Shown here one piece after another: positions 11,101 through 22,742 of a DNA stretch of 64,000 nt. The stretch is taken from assembly GCA_903813345.2 (NCBI GenBank), contig CAIIXF020000003.1, positions 31,265,248-31,329,247 of the forward strand, in the 5' to 3' direction. The translations under genes and the position numbers were made by a program. The notes below the pieces were generated by a model. It searched no databases and was not told where the DNA came from. It saw only the letters and a list, made by a program, of their open reading frames with translations. The stretch comes from Owenia fusiformis. Taxonomy: Eukaryota > Annelida > Polychaeta > Sabellida > Oweniidae. The first letter of the stretch is position 1. Each line of letters opens with the position of its first letter.

Positions 11101-12352
11101 TTGTTTGTTCCAGACTGAAATGTCTGGAATGCAAATCCTTGTTAGCTTCTGGATCAGCCAGTGTAAGTAATAACCAAAACACAAAATTGAAGGGAAAATA
11201 TCCTTTAAAATGTTGGTCCATCAACAATCTGAGGTCAGTTTTGAAATGTGGGCCTATTTCAATTAGAGACGAAATGAATGATCAACTGAAATGCGTCAGT
11301 TGAAACTAATACCAGTGGTATATGTCTCAGATTCGATATAAATCAATTGATCCTTTGATATAAAAGACACTATATGCAATATTGATTTTTCTATTGGCTG
11401 AAGCCACACATGGCCTTCTTTGCAGCACATGTTATACTCAATATACCTTCAGAGGTACCCCTATATTGAAACATGTATTCTGATATAAGCCCAGATCTAT
11501 TTTGGGGGATGTACACACCTAAAATCACATCTAAAGGTGAGAATTACTTCAGGAGGAAAAGTTTGGATGGAGCTCAAAATTAATCACAACAATAAAATTA
11601 TAACTTAGATTATTTACTTCTATTTCAATGATACTGGTAATCTTTTATGATTTTATACCCTCCAGAAGGGAGTTTGAATATTTGCACTGCATGACCTAAT
11701 TAAAAATGCAGGCCGTGTCTGTCCCAAATTCCTGAAACTTTCTCCAAACTTCCCCACCAATCTAAGTAATCAATACATACAAAAGTATAAGCAAACAAAT
11801 CAACGTAAATCCAGGATAACAATGAGAAAATTGATGCCAGTCATTATTGCAAATAAAAGGTTTAAAACTGCATGCAAACATTCCTTTGTGCAATCTACAT
11901 GTAAAACAAGATGGAGGTGCTTATGCAGGGCGACATTGTGCGACCTTTAGTCTTTCATAAACTTTGATTGACATTTTCGTTGCGAAAACTTGGGGATTAT
12001 CAATCACAAACGTTGAGATAAATTCTCCAATGCATGATCAATGAAATCTAAGATACACTTACGCGCTTTAGGAGAATCTAGATGGATAAAACAAACGCAG
12101 AAACGCTAGCCTACAAGACGTCCGCTCATGAGTAACGCAGCTTCTATCGATAGGTGGCAGCACATCTAAAGAGAAAGATACCCGGATGACCGGAGAAAGT
12201 AAATATTTTTTCTCCTCAGTTTTTGTGAAAAATCACATCTTAAACAGGCCTAATCGCCAAAAAAGGTTTGCCTACGTGTTAAGTAATATATATTATGACA
12301 TACATTTGCTATTCTTGTCGATGTCGGTTTCTGTTCTAGAGTAGATGTCATT
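11101..12352. other. Intergenic, nothing recognised
   Basis: No gene, RNA or clear repeat could be supported between the dispersed repeat and the left foldback arm. Confidence 0.45.
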
Positions 12353-12901
12353 TTAGTGAAAATTTGATTTTTTGGTGGGTGATAATAGGCTACTATTTTT
12401 TTCATGGCCTGAGCATAGGAGACAGGTTACCTGAAAAGGAAGATAGATATCATTATCAAGGACTGAAACTGAGGCAAGTCTACCCTGGCTGAAATCAGCT
12501 CTGAAATAACAATTACTGCATGTCAAGCCGTCATTCAATGCTGATTTTGTAGAAAACAGATCTGTCCATCCTTCTACATGTGAGTTTTTCCCATAAAGAT
12601 GCTTGATTAAGTAGAAATTCATCAAATTATACCCCTAGAATATCAAAGTTCAACTGTACATCAATCGCGTGAGGAAAAAAAACAAAGCCATTCTTCACCT
12701 TCTGTTCACAAACCCTTCTTCTTCTTCTTGGAAAAGTTGTCCCTCATTTGACTAACAGCAAATGTGTATGTTTATGCAGCAATATATGTTAGTTTAGAAA
12801 ATGATTAATTACAATCTTACCTGTACTTCACAGAAACATCCTAAGTATGAAAATATTTCACTAAAAATACATGCTTCCATTTTGTCACATGTTCATAATA
12901 A
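12353..12901. repeat. Left outer arm of a large foldback repeat
   Basis: The reverse complement of this segment reappears at 22905-23302 and 24366-24442 with high identity. The shared run includes CATGCTTCCATTTTGTCACA and the block around CAGATCTGTCCATCC. Homology may weaken but seems to continue leftward from about 12400. The arm contains an 8-bp GGCCTGAG between two CAT triplets (see the footprint finding). It is interrupted at 12901 by the LTR retrotransposon and resumes at 21916. Confidence 0.8.
12898..12901. repeat. Target site duplication ATAA, left side of the LTR element
   Basis: ATAA precedes the left LTR (TGTAACAAC...) and ATAA follows the right LTR at 21916-21919. The four-base duplication fits an integrase-mediated insertion. 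Confidence 0.7.
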
Positions 12902-12942
12902 TGTAACAACTAGCCTAATTTGGGTAGTGTGGATGGTTGTTA

Positions 12943-12953
12943 TTTATTTTATT
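12943..12953 (-). terminator. Polyadenylation signal of the LTR element
   Basis: Two overlapping minus-strand AATAAA hexamers about 40 bp from the LTR end. If used, R would span nearly all sequence from the TATA-directed start to here, including the whole minisatellite. Confidence 0.5.
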
Positions 12954-13160
12954 AGGCTAAGTCACTTCGAGGGATACTTGGTGCACATTAAATGCACGTG
13001 ATGATATAGCGACACAACATCGAATATAAAATAAACACACATATATTGTTGCTTATCCAGCCCAAAAATGTATACAGAATAAATCGGTGTAAATTAAGTT
13101 GTAGAGAGACTACTTGAAAGTCCTTTGTTTATGTGAAATATCAAAGATTATATTAAAGAG

Positions 13161-15105
13161 TCTATCTTTCTCTATCAGTTATATCTTCTGAGTTTCTGGA
13201 CATCAGTTATATGAAATATTCCAAGTTTCTAGACATCAGTAGTTGAAATATTCTAAGTTTCTGGACATCAGTAATCGAAAGATTCTAAGTTTCTGGACAT
13301 CAGTAATCGAAATATTCTAAGTTTCTGGACATCATTGGTCGAGAATATTCTATCTTTCTGACATCAGTTATATCTTCTAAGTTTCTGGACATCAGCTACA
13401 CGAAATATTCCAAGTTTCTAGACATCAGTCGTTGAAATATTCTAAGTTTCTGGACATCAGTAATCGAAGTATTTTAAGTTTCTGGACATCATTGGTCGAG
13501 AATATTCTATCTTTCTGACATCAGTTATATCTTCTAAGTTTCTGGACATCAGTTATCGAAGTATTCTAAGTTTCTGGACATCATTGGTCGAGAATATTCT
13601 ATCTTTCTGACATCAGTTATATCTTCTAAGTTTCTGGACATCAGTTACACGAAATATTCCAAGTTTCTAGACATCAGTCGTTGAAATATTCTAAGTTTCT
13701 GGACATCAGTAATCGAAGTATTCTAAGTTTCTGGACATCATTGGTCGAGAATATTCTATCTTTCTGACATCAGTTATATCTTCTAAGTTTCTGGACATCA
13801 GTTACACGAAATATTCTAAGTTTCTGGACATCAATTATCGGGAATATTCTATCTTTCTGACATCAGTTGCTGGGAATATTCTATCTTTCTGACATCAGTT
13901 ATCGAAATATTCTACGTTTCTGGACATCGGTTGCCGGGAATATTCTATCTTTCTGGACATCAATTGTCGAGAATATTCTATCTTTCTGGGATGTCGTAAA
14001 TATACTAAGTTTCTGGACATCAGTTGCCGGGAATATTCTATTTTTCTGACATCAGTAATCGAAATATTCTAAGTTTCTGGACATCGATTGTCGAGAATAT
14101 TCTATCTTTCTGGGATGTCGTAAATATTCTAAGTTTCTGGACATCAGTTGCCGGGAATATTCTATCTTTCTGACATCAGTTATATCTTCTAAGTTTCTGG
14201 ACATCAGTTATCGGGAATATTCTATCTCTCTGGACATCAGTTATACGAAATATTCTAAGTTTCTGGATATCAGTTGCCGGGAATATTCTATCTTTCTGAC
14301 ATCAGTTGCTGGGAATATTCTATCTTTCTGGGATGTCGTAAATATTCTAAGTTTCTGGACATCAGTTGCCGGGAATATTCTATCTTTCTGACATCAGTTA
14401 TATCTTCTAAGTTTCTGGACATCAATAGTTGAGAATATTCTATCTTTCTGGGATGTCGTAAATATTCTAAGTTTCTGGACATCAGTTGCACGAAATATTC
14501 CAAGTTTCTAGACATCAGTCGTTGAAATATTCTAAGTTTCTGGACATCAGTAATCAAAATATTCTAAGTTTCTGGACATCATTGGTCGAGAATATTCTAT
14601 CTTTCTGACATCAGTTATATCTTCTAAGTTTCTGGACATCAGTTACACGAAATATTCTAAGTTTCTGGACATCAATTATCGGGAATATTCTATCTTTCTG
14701 ACATCAGTTGCTGGGAATATTCTATCTTTCTGACATCAGTTATCGAAATATTCTACGTTTCTGGACATCGGTTGGCGGGAATATTCTATCTTTCTGGACA
14801 TCAATTGTCGAGAATATTCTATCTTTCTGGGATGTCGTAAATATACTAAGTTTCTGGACATCAGTTGCCGGGAATATTCTATCTTTCTGACATCAGTAAT
14901 CGAAATATTCTAAGTTTCTGGACATCGATTGTCGAGAATATTCTATCTTTCTGGGATGTCGTAAATATTCTAAGTTTCTGGACATCAGTTGCCGGGAATA
15001 TTCTATCTTTCTGACATCAGTTATATCTTCAAAGTTTCTGGACATCAATAGTTGAGAATATTCTATCTTTCTGGGATGTCGTAAATATTCTATGTTTCTC
15101 AGCCT
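13161..15105. repeat. LTR minisatellite, about 32-35-bp units, 3' LTR copy
   Basis: About sixty imperfect tandem units around TTCTAAGTTTCTGGACATCA. They are linked by variable GTTGCCGG, GTAATCGA or TTGTCGAG segments and repeated GAATATTC. Higher-order blocks recur. The open frames on both strands here (60-89 aa) are products of the repeat and are not genes. Many units carry GAA-nn-TTC, the core of a heat-shock element. Confidence 0.92.
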
Positions 15106-15198
15106 CTTAGTCCCTCGTCTGTAGATGAGACACTGACATAGGAGCTCCTTCCTCTTCAAAAGTGGTGTACGTGTCTGCTAGGAGCGATCAGTGCTCTG

Positions 15199-15206
15199 CT
15201 TTTATA
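15199..15206 (-). promoter_or_regulatory. TATA box, 3' LTR copy
   Basis: Minus strand reads GGGGTATAAAAGCAGAG. It is the same sequence as the 5' LTR promoter and is probably inert as an element promoter, but could drive transcription into the left flank. Confidence 0.65.
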
Positions 15207-15772
15207 CCCCAGACATGTATGTAGCATGTACTAGGCACATGGCTTTCACGTGACTAATGGGCTGATGCAATACCTAGTCAGTCCACTAGAATCCCAGGCA
15301 GGATATCACTAGTGCAAAATAAACAACCATGGTGCAATGAGGAAATAACTTTTGCAAAATAAATGGCTTTGCCTAGCAATCACGATTTCTGCTGTTTAAC
15401 ACAAAACGAACACATATCTTGTAATTTATTAGCTAGATTAAGATATAAACTAGATAAATATAACAAAAACCAATCATCATTGACTCTAATTATGGTGAAA
15501 TTGCAAGGAAAAACGAGTAAGTGAATGTAGGTCAGCAGAGTTCTTCTACAGGAAGTGAGAAAAATGTACAGATAAAAACAAAAATGAATCTCACAGAAAA
15601 TAGCAGTTAAAACGACTCCCTGTACATCTAAAGTGTTCCATACCTTAATGTAAGTATAACACCTATCAACCTTGACTGGGAAACACTTTCCTACTGTCAA
15701 AACTGTCTGAACTGCTAGAAAATGGTACTGGACTCCAAAGATAAAAAATTGAAAAATTAAAAATTTGTTACA

Positions 15773-15784
15773 CTCCTCCCATCC
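15773..15784 (-). other. Polypurine tract
   Basis: Minus strand reads GGATGGGAGGAG directly before the 3' LTR TGTAAC. In LTR elements such a tract primes plus-strand DNA synthesis. Its position confirms the minus orientation. Confidence 0.75.
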
Positions 15785-16116
15785 AATGATTTTGGTGTTT
15801 ACAACACCAAGCCTAAGTACATAAAAAGATAACAAATTTTTTCTAACTAGATATTTTCTAAAAATATAACCTGCCAAATATACTTAACCCCAGGGTCAAC
15901 TAGCTGCAACTACAATGCACAACAAAAGTTCGGAAACCTAAACTCATTAAACGCTGGTATCTCAAAACTTAACACTAAATATCTAACTACCTACTTAATA
16001 CAAATGTCTAACTACTATGTACAAAAACCTTTCAGTTTTAACTCTCAGCTAATTGTTAAGTATGAATACAAAATTATACTCATGCTAAATGTCTCGTTCA
16101 AGGCTCAACTCTCTGG
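15785..16116 (-). other. Post-gag interior of the LTR element, no gene
   Basis: About 330 bp between the Gag stop and the polypurine tract, where pol would be expected. No reverse transcriptase or integrase fragment is visible. A 165-aa frame (15380-15877) spans into the LTR without known motifs. Confidence 0.6.
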
Positions 16117-18996
16117 TTAGGGCTTCACTCTATGGGAATAACAATGATCCCTCCAGTTGCCATCCAAGTCACGCTCAGGTTGAGTCCTCCAATGTCTCGT
16201 TCTATAAATTTTGGATAGGGGTGCCTTAGCTGAGTAAGTTCTGGGTTCCTCATCCGTACTGTCAATTCTAAGGTTGTAGTCTCCACTTAGCCCAGACACT
16301 TTACAACATCTTTTGTTCCTGGCACATCTATGTCCTCTGAAGCGGGGAAAACCAGCTAGATCCGCAGCTGTCCTCCTAGACGATCTCTTGGGATGTGTCG
16401 AGCTGTCTCTCGGCCTGAATCTTTCACGTTGATCTACCTCTCTGTCTTTGACTTCACTCGCTCGATCTTTAGGCACTCCTGAGTCTATAGGGCAATCATA
16501 AAAACCTCCAGGATTCTCTTGTTCAAATGCCATTTTACACTGACGATAGTTCAACACAGCTCCAGAGGCAGCTAAGTAATCTGTGCCTAAGATTCCGTCA
16601 AAGCCAATGTCGGCCACAACAACCTCTATGTTCTCTGTATGACCATCAATGTTAACCTCAAGACATGAAACACCTTTCATTTGCAGTGGTTGTCCACCAG
16701 CTTGCAAGATAACTCGCTTAGGCGGCTCAAGCTTGGGTCTTCTGTGTTTAGGTATATTCTGGTAGACCTTTGAACTCATGATAGTACTAGCTGCTCCAGA
16801 GTCAACTAAAAATGAAACATTGGTGTCGCAAACTGTACCATGTGCCACTATCTTCTGAGTGTCCTTGGAAGACTTAACATCATTCCCCTGCAGAGAAAGA
16901 AATTTAATGGTAGCAATCTGGCTAGATCTCTCCTGTGCTGTTTTATCTCGCTCTTCGGCACGCTTCCTTGAATAACAATCAGCTATCCGGTGACCAGGCT
17001 TGCGACAATAGAAACATTTAGGTCTATTGTTCATGTTCTCCCTATTTGTAGATTCCAATCTGGTTAACTTCATCAGGTCAACCATTTTCTCCAGGTTCTT
17101 GGTGCACGTTTCTTGCACAGCTTGTTGCATTTGTTCTATCATTTTAGCCATCTTCTGGAACACATCTTCCTTATTATTAGGAGTACTTAAGAAATTGCAG
17201 TACTCTTCCTCGGAATCGATGGCGTTCACTCTTAATTTCGGTTTTTGGCCTTTTCTGATTTTCTCGGATTCTATGTATGACTCTTCTTTGAGAGCAACTT
17301 CAATCGCCTTGTCAAGGGTATTGCACTCTTTTGCATGTATAGCCCTTCGAATTTCATCTTCCAATATGGCTTGTTCAAAGCTACGTCGAGCTAGACGGTC
17401 TTGGGCAGTCTTACTCATTTCAGGGTATGCTAAAGAGGTAAGGCGTCTAATATCTTGACCCAAAGTCTGCAAAGTCTCCTTTGGTTTCCGTATACGGCCC
17501 ATTAACTCTGCCTCATAGACGTCAGCTTTACCCCCAGGGCCAAAACGCTTCTCCAGGGCTAAGATGAGTTGATCGTAGCTATAATCATGTCCCATCTCTA
17601 GCACTATTTGTTGGGCAGGTCCTCTCAGACTTGTTGCTAAGAACCTCCTCTTCTCCTTTTCCGACCATTTATTAGCCTCCCCACAAATCTCGAAATATGC
17701 TCTGTAATCTTGCCATGGTGTAGTTCCAGAATAAACGTCAGGTTTGATTTTGCTTTTGCTGGATTGTTCAGAAGTTCCTTTTACAAGCTTATCACATAAC
17801 TTGGAGCACATTTTGACAAGCTCTGCTGATAGATTTGAACCATGAAGGCTATCATCATTTTCCGTTCGGTCCACTGAACCAGCTGGCTTTGGACTAGGAG
17901 ATCTCTTCGGTGGTGAATCCTTTGGTTGATTAAACGGCTCTTCCCTCTGGTATGGAGAAAATTTTTTGGCAGAGGTGAAATCAACAAGGTCATCCCCTGA
18001 TTTGTTCCCAATTCGTCCACAACCTTCTAAATCTTCAAGTTGCTGGTTGAATTCCTGGCTATTATCATCCATCAACTTTGTACCAGGTTTCAATGGAACT
18101 CCATCCTGCCTATGCAGTTTCCAAGGCTTTGTCACATCTGAAGCCAATGGGGCGGGTGTAAATGTCGGCATTGTAGGTTGGTGTTGGCTACCCTCGATCA
18201 AGGGAGTCTGCATTCTGGCGACATGCTCTATATGACTGGTGTAATCATGTGATGGTGTCTTTCTCGAGAGTTCCTGAGTGCCAATCTCACAAGAAAAATT
18301 ATTCTGAATTTTCTCAATGATGGAACTCTCCATTGTCTCTTGAATAGTTTCTATCTGGCTCTTTATACCTTGTAGTTGTGTCTTTTGTTGATCCTGACAA
18401 CGTCGAACTTGCTCTGCGATCTGAGTAATGTTGTGTACTTGAGTACTTTGAGTCTCAAATACTTGCTTCATACACTTCTGTTGGGTTTCAGCCAATTTTT
18501 GCATCTGTCTTTGTTGAGCCACCAAAGATTCACTAAACATCTCAATCCTTCTCTCAATCTTGCTTTCTATTACGTTTAAGTCTGGTCTCCTTGGATCCTC
18601 TTCTCTAAACCTCCTGGTTGATCCGCCAACAACAGAAGAAGTTAAAGGAAATCTTTGTTTTCCTTGGGGATCTCTTCTTTGAGAGATGGGGTCAAATGGC
18701 GTCTCAAGTTCTGACATTACACCTCCTGTCCAATATCCTGTACTCGATAAACTGGGCAACCCTCTCTGCTCAGTATTAATCTCAGTCATTTTGGGTCTGG
18801 CTCCTTCTGCCAGGGTGACCTTCCCAGGGGACTGTTCCTGTTCCGCATTATCTTCTATCACTGGTGCTGTCTCATCAGCAGCTGTTGGATTATCGATTTC
18901 CATATCATCTGACTTGAAAAACACTGTTTTCTCCAGGTCCCCCTCAGTTAGGTCCTCAAAAGCTGGATGAGGTGGAAGGTCAAGTCCTTGTTCCAT
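16117..18996 (-). CDS. Gag-protease polyprotein of the LTR retrotransposon (959 aa)
   Basis: The N-terminal third is charged and probably coiled-coil. A retrotransposon Gag domain follows at about residues 420-575 (FEICGEANKWSEKEKRRFLA, then LEKRFGP). One CCHC zinc knuckle, CFYCRKPGHRIADC, lies at about 660-675. A retropepsin-like aspartyl protease comes next, with the active-site DSGAAST at about 730 and ILGTDYL at about 802. The remaining roughly 100 residues are basic and lack RT motifs. In related elements Gag packages RNA and the protease cleaves the polyprotein. The frame is intact, so the copy could still express Gag, while polymerase and integrase would have to come from elsewhere. 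Confidence 0.93.
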   Translation of the reverse strand: MEQGLDLPPHPAFEDLTEGDLEKTVFFKSDDMEIDNPTAADETAPVIEDNAEQEQSPGKVTLAEGARPKMTEINTEQRGLPSLSSTGYWTGGVMSELETPFDPISQRRDPQGKQRFPLTSSVVGGSTRRFREEDPRRPDLNVIESKIERRIEMFSESLVAQQRQMQKLAETQQKCMKQVFETQSTQVHNITQIAEQVRRCQDQQKTQLQGIKSQIETIQETMESSIIEKIQNNFSCEIGTQELSRKTPSHDYTSHIEHVARMQTPLIEGSQHQPTMPTFTPAPLASDVTKPWKLHRQDGVPLKPGTKLMDDNSQEFNQQLEDLEGCGRIGNKSGDDLVDFTSAKKFSPYQREEPFNQPKDSPPKRSPSPKPAGSVDRTENDDSLHGSNLSAELVKMCSKLCDKLVKGTSEQSSKSKIKPDVYSGTTPWQDYRAYFEICGEANKWSEKEKRRFLATSLRGPAQQIVLEMGHDYSYDQLILALEKRFGPGGKADVYEAELMGRIRKPKETLQTLGQDIRRLTSLAYPEMSKTAQDRLARRSFEQAILEDEIRRAIHAKECNTLDKAIEVALKEESYIESEKIRKGQKPKLRVNAIDSEEEYCNFLSTPNNKEDVFQKMAKMIEQMQQAVQETCTKNLEKMVDLMKLTRLESTNRENMNNRPKCFYCRKPGHRIADCYSRKRAEERDKTAQERSSQIATIKFLSLQGNDVKSSKDTQKIVAHGTVCDTNVSFLVDSGAASTIMSSKVYQNIPKHRRPKLEPPKRVILQAGGQPLQMKGVSCLEVNIDGHTENIEVVVADIGFDGILGTDYLAASGAVLNYRQCKMAFEQENPGGFYDCPIDSGVPKDRASEVKDREVDQRERFRPRDSSTHPKRSSRRTAADLAGFPRFRGHRCARNKRCCKVSGLSGDYNLRIDSTDEEPRTYSAKAPLSKIYRTRHWRTQPERDLDGNWRDHCYSHRVKP

Positions 18997-19025
18997 ATTC
19001 GAATATTGTATTACTAATCAACACA

Positions 19026-19043
19026 ATCCCACCACTGCCACCA
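19026..19043 (-). other. Primer-binding-site candidate
   Basis: Minus strand reads TGGTGGCAGTGGTGGGAT one base after the 5' LTR. It starts TGG, the complement of a tRNA 3' CCA end. The tRNA isotype was not determined. Confidence 0.65.
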
Positions 19044-19303
19044 ATGTAACAACTAGCCTAATTTGGGTAGTGTGGATGGTTGTTATTTATTTTATTAGGC
19101 TAAGTCACTTCGAGGGATACTTGGTGCACATTAAATGCACGTGATGATATAGCGACACAACATCGAATATAAAATAAACACACATATATTGTTGCTTATC
19201 CAGCCCAAAAATGTATACAGAATAAATCGGTGTAAATTAAGTTGTAGAGAGACTACTTGAAAGTCCTTTGTTTATGTGAAATATCAAAGATTATATTAAA
19301 GAG

Positions 19304-21248
19304 TCTATCTTTCTCTATCAGTTATATCTTCTGAGTTTCTGGACATCAGTTATATGAAATATTCCAAGTTTCTAGACATCAGTAGTTGAAATATTCTAAG
19401 TTTCTGGACATCAGTAATCGAAAGATTCTAAGTTTCTGGACATCAGTAATCGAAATATTCTAAGTTTCTGGACATCATTGGTCGAGAATATTCTATCTTT
19501 CTGACATCAGTTATATCTTCTAAGTTTCTGGACATCAGCTACACGAAATATTCCAAGTTTCTAGACATCAGTCGTTGAAATATTCTAAGTTTCTGGACAT
19601 CAGTAATCGAAGTATTTTAAGTTTCTGGACATCATTGGTCGAGAATATTCTATCTTTCTGACATCAGTTATATCTTCTAAGTTTCTGGACATCAGTTATC
19701 GAAGTATTCTAAGTTTCTGGACATCATTGGTCGAGAATATTCTATCTTTCTGACATCAGTTATATCTTCTAAGTTTCTGGACATCAGTTACACGAAATAT
19801 TCCAAGTTTCTAGACATCAGTCGTTGAAATATTCTAAGTTTCTGGACATCAGTAATCGAAGTATTCTAAGTTTCTGGACATCATTGGTCGAGAATATTCT
19901 ATCTTTCTGACATCAGTTATATCTTCTAAGTTTCTGGACATCAGTTACACGAAATATTCTAAGTTTCTGGACATCAATTATCGGGAATATTCTATCTTTC
20001 TGACATCAGTTGCTGGGAATATTCTATCTTTCTGACATCAGTTATCGAAATATTCTACGTTTCTGGACATCGGTTGCCGGGAATATTCTATCTTTCTGGA
20101 CATCAATTGTCGAGAATATTCTATCTTTCTGGGATGTCGTAAATATACTAAGTTTCTGGACATCAGTTGCCGGGAATATTCTATTTTTCTGACATCAGTA
20201 ATCGAAATATTCTAAGTTTCTGGACATCGATTGTCGAGAATATTCTATCTTTCTGGGATGTCGTAAATATTCTAAGTTTCTGGACATCAGTTGCCGGGAA
20301 TATTCTATCTTTCTGACATCAGTTATATCTTCTAAGTTTCTGGACATCAGTTATCGGGAATATTCTATCTCTCTGGACATCAGTTATACGAAATATTCTA
20401 AGTTTCTGGATATCAGTTGCCGGGAATATTCTATCTTTCTGACATCAGTTGCTGGGAATATTCTATCTTTCTGGGATGTCGTAAATATTCTAAGTTTCTG
20501 GACATCAGTTGCCGGGAATATTCTATCTTTCTGACATCAGTTATATCTTCTAAGTTTCTGGACATCAATAGTTGAGAATATTCTATCTTTCTGGGATGTC
20601 GTAAATATTCTAAGTTTCTGGACATCAGTTGCACGAAATATTCCAAGTTTCTAGACATCAGTCGTTGAAATATTCTAAGTTTCTGGACATCAGTAATCAA
20701 AATATTCTAAGTTTCTGGACATCATTGGTCGAGAATATTCTATCTTTCTGACATCAGTTATATCTTCTAAGTTTCTGGACATCAGTTACACGAAATATTC
20801 TAAGTTTCTGGACATCAATTATCGGGAATATTCTATCTTTCTGACATCAGTTGCTGGGAATATTCTATCTTTCTGACATCAGTTATCGAAATATTCTACG
20901 TTTCTGGACATCGGTTGGCGGGAATATTCTATCTTTCTGGACATCAATTGTCGAGAATATTCTATCTTTCTGGGATGTCGTAAATATACTAAGTTTCTGG
21001 ACATCAGTTGCCGGGAATATTCTATCTTTCTGACATCAGTAATCGAAATATTCTAAGTTTCTGGACATCGATTGTCGAGAATATTCTATCTTTCTGGGAT
21101 GTCGTAAATATTCTAAGTTTCTGGACATCAGTTGCCGGGAATATTCTATCTTTCTGACATCAGTTATATCTTCAAAGTTTCTGGACATCAATAGTTGAGA
21201 ATATTCTATCTTTCTGGGATGTCGTAAATATTCTATGTTTCTCAGCCT
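19304..21248. repeat. LTR minisatellite, 5' LTR copy
   Basis: Same array as at 13161-15105, offset by exactly 6143 bp, with matching variant units. Because it is downstream of the TATA box it would form a long repetitive 5' leader of the element RNA. Confidence 0.92.
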
Positions 21249-21341
21249 CTTAGTCCCTCGTCTGTAGATGAGACACTGACATAGGAGCTCCTTCCTCTTC
21301 AAAAGTGGTGTACGTGTCTGCTAGGAGCGATCAGTGCTCTG

Positions 21342-21349
21342 CTTTTATA
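21342..21349 (-). promoter_or_regulatory. TATA box of the LTR retrotransposon
   Basis: Minus strand reads TATAAAAG in the context GGGGTATAAAAGCAGAGC. Transcription would start about 30 bp downstream, near 21311-21315, which defines the U3/R boundary. Confidence 0.7.
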
Positions 21350-21915
21350 CCCCAGACATGTATGTAGCATGTACTAGGCACATGGCTTTCACGTGACTAA
21401 TGGGCTGATGCAATACCTAGTCAGTCCACTAGAATCCCAGGCAGGATATCACTAGTGCAAAATAAACAACCATGGTGCAATGAGGAAATAACTTTTGCAA
21501 AATAAATGGCTTTGCCTAGCAATCACGATTTCTGCTGTTTAACACAAAACGAACACATATCTTGTAATTTATTAGCTAGATTAAGATATAAACTAGATAA
21601 ATATAACAAAAACCAATCATCATTGACTCTAATTATGGTGAAATTGCAAGGAAAAACGAGTAAGTGAATGTAGGTCAGCAGAGTTCTTCTACAGGAAGTG
21701 AGAAAAATGTACAGATAAAAACAAAAATGAATCTCACAGAAAATAGCAGTTAAAACGACTCCCTGTACATCTAAAGTGTTCCATACCTTAATGTAAGTAT
21801 AACACCTATCAACCTTGACTGGGAAACACTTTCCTACTGTCAAAACTGTCTGAACTGCTAGAAAATGGTACTGGACTCCAAAGATAAAAAATTGAAAAAT
21901 TAAAAATTTGTTACA

Positions 21916-22078
21916 ATAATTTACATATTGACCATGTGATGTTGACAGGGAGTGTAAACGCACCTAGCGTACAGGAAATATGTTATGATATTTATTAAGA
22001 AATTAGGTATGGTAATCATTATTACTTATTGTATTAAGCCCCCAACCCACTTCACAAAGTTCATGAAGTACCAAGGAA
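21916..22078. repeat. Inner part of the left foldback arm
   Basis: It begins ATAATTTACATATTGACC and includes CCCCCAACCCACTTCACA. Its exact inverse lies at 22743-22904. It is the continuation of the 12353-12901 arm, displaced by the LTR element. Confidence 0.88.
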
Positions 22079-22383
22079 AGACCAAATATTAAATAAATTA
22101 GAAAAATTTGAATTTCCAAAAAAATCAAGTGGGCGATAATAGAGTCTCTGAAACATTAAATTTTTCCTTCATTAACTTATTACATACATTATTTTTAGAT
22201 AATATTAGTTTGATATGGTGTGGAAAGCACACAATGATAGATAATTATCGGAAGTGCATTGAAAATTACAAAATATGTCACTTTTGCCATGTTTCAGAGG
22301 CTCTATTATCGCCCACTTGATTTTTTTGGAAATTCAAATTTTTCTAATTTATTTAATATTTGGTCTTTCCTTGGTACTTCACA
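22064..22383. mobile_element. Small foldback nested in the large one
   Basis: Arms of about 95 bp pair (22064-22153 with 22290-22383), including AAATCAAGTGGGCGATAATA and its complement. The 130-bp loop is AT-rich. It may be an independent MITE or part of the stem. Confidence 0.7.
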
Positions 22384-22742
22384 TCATGATAATCCATGAC
22401 ATCTCATTTCTTCTCAGCCCTGAGATGCCATGATATAATGAGCTTGATTTGGCGATCCAGGAGAGCCCAAAATTGAGGTTTTTTGAGATCTTTCATCCCA
22501 GCTCATATTTCATTTAATTGGGGTCATTAAACTTGTGTACACGTGCCTGTGGTAATATCTGCTGTTAAATACAATGCCTATTATGTAATGTATTGACATA
22601 AGGTAAATGATTACATGATAACTATCATACTTATTGACAGTTATAACTCTTCCCATCTGATGTGCTCGGATCACAGAATATGCCTCATAATATCAGAGCA
22701 TGTTTCAGGTGAAACAGAAAGATGCTATGAGTATCAGAATGG
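22384..22742. other. Loop of the large foldback, nothing recognised
   Basis: Single-copy-looking sequence between the nested foldback and the right inner arm. Confidence 0.45.

Larger units (their letters stand above)
12902..15772 (-). repeat. 3' LTR (2871 bp)
   Basis: Same length as the 5' LTR and apparently identical, including minisatellite variants such as the single ATTTTT change at about 14040. Reading minus, it begins TGTAACAAATTTTTAATT and ends TAGTTGTTACA. About 1.95 kb of it is minisatellite. Minus-strand AATAAA signals at 12943-12948 and 12948-12953 lie close to its end. Confidence 0.93.
12902..21915 (-). mobile_element. LTR retrotransposon, 9014 bp, Gag-protease only, minus orientation
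   Basis: Two 2871-bp direct repeats flank a 3.27-kb interior. The termini are TGTAACAA...TTGTTACA and the target duplication is ATAA. Orientation is minus: the gag frame, a TATA box, the tRNA-binding-site-like sequence beside the LTR at 19045, and a polypurine run beside the LTR at 15772 all agree. The interior encodes one Gag-plus-protease frame and no reverse transcriptase, RNase H or integrase. It is therefore non-autonomous or internally deleted. The LTRs look identical wherever I compared them, so the insertion is probably recent. The gag and protease style suggests the Ty3/gypsy group, an inference only. Confidence 0.92.
19045..21915 (-). repeat. 5' LTR (2871 bp)
   Basis: Promoter-proximal LTR in the minus orientation. 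U3 runs from 21915 to about 21315. The TATA box at 21342-21349 implies that the minisatellite is transcribed as R/U5 leader. An LTR of this length is unusual; most are a few hundred bases to about 1.5 kb. Confidence 0.93.

Noticed and set aside
15380-15877. 165-aa frame across the 3' LTR and interior
   Set aside because: No motif, and it crosses U3 and the polypurine tract. A shorter version in the other LTR (21523-21963) reads into flanking DNA.
13867-21302. Open frames of 60-89 aa inside the LTRs
   Set aside because: They translate the minisatellite in both directions and occur identically in both LTRs.
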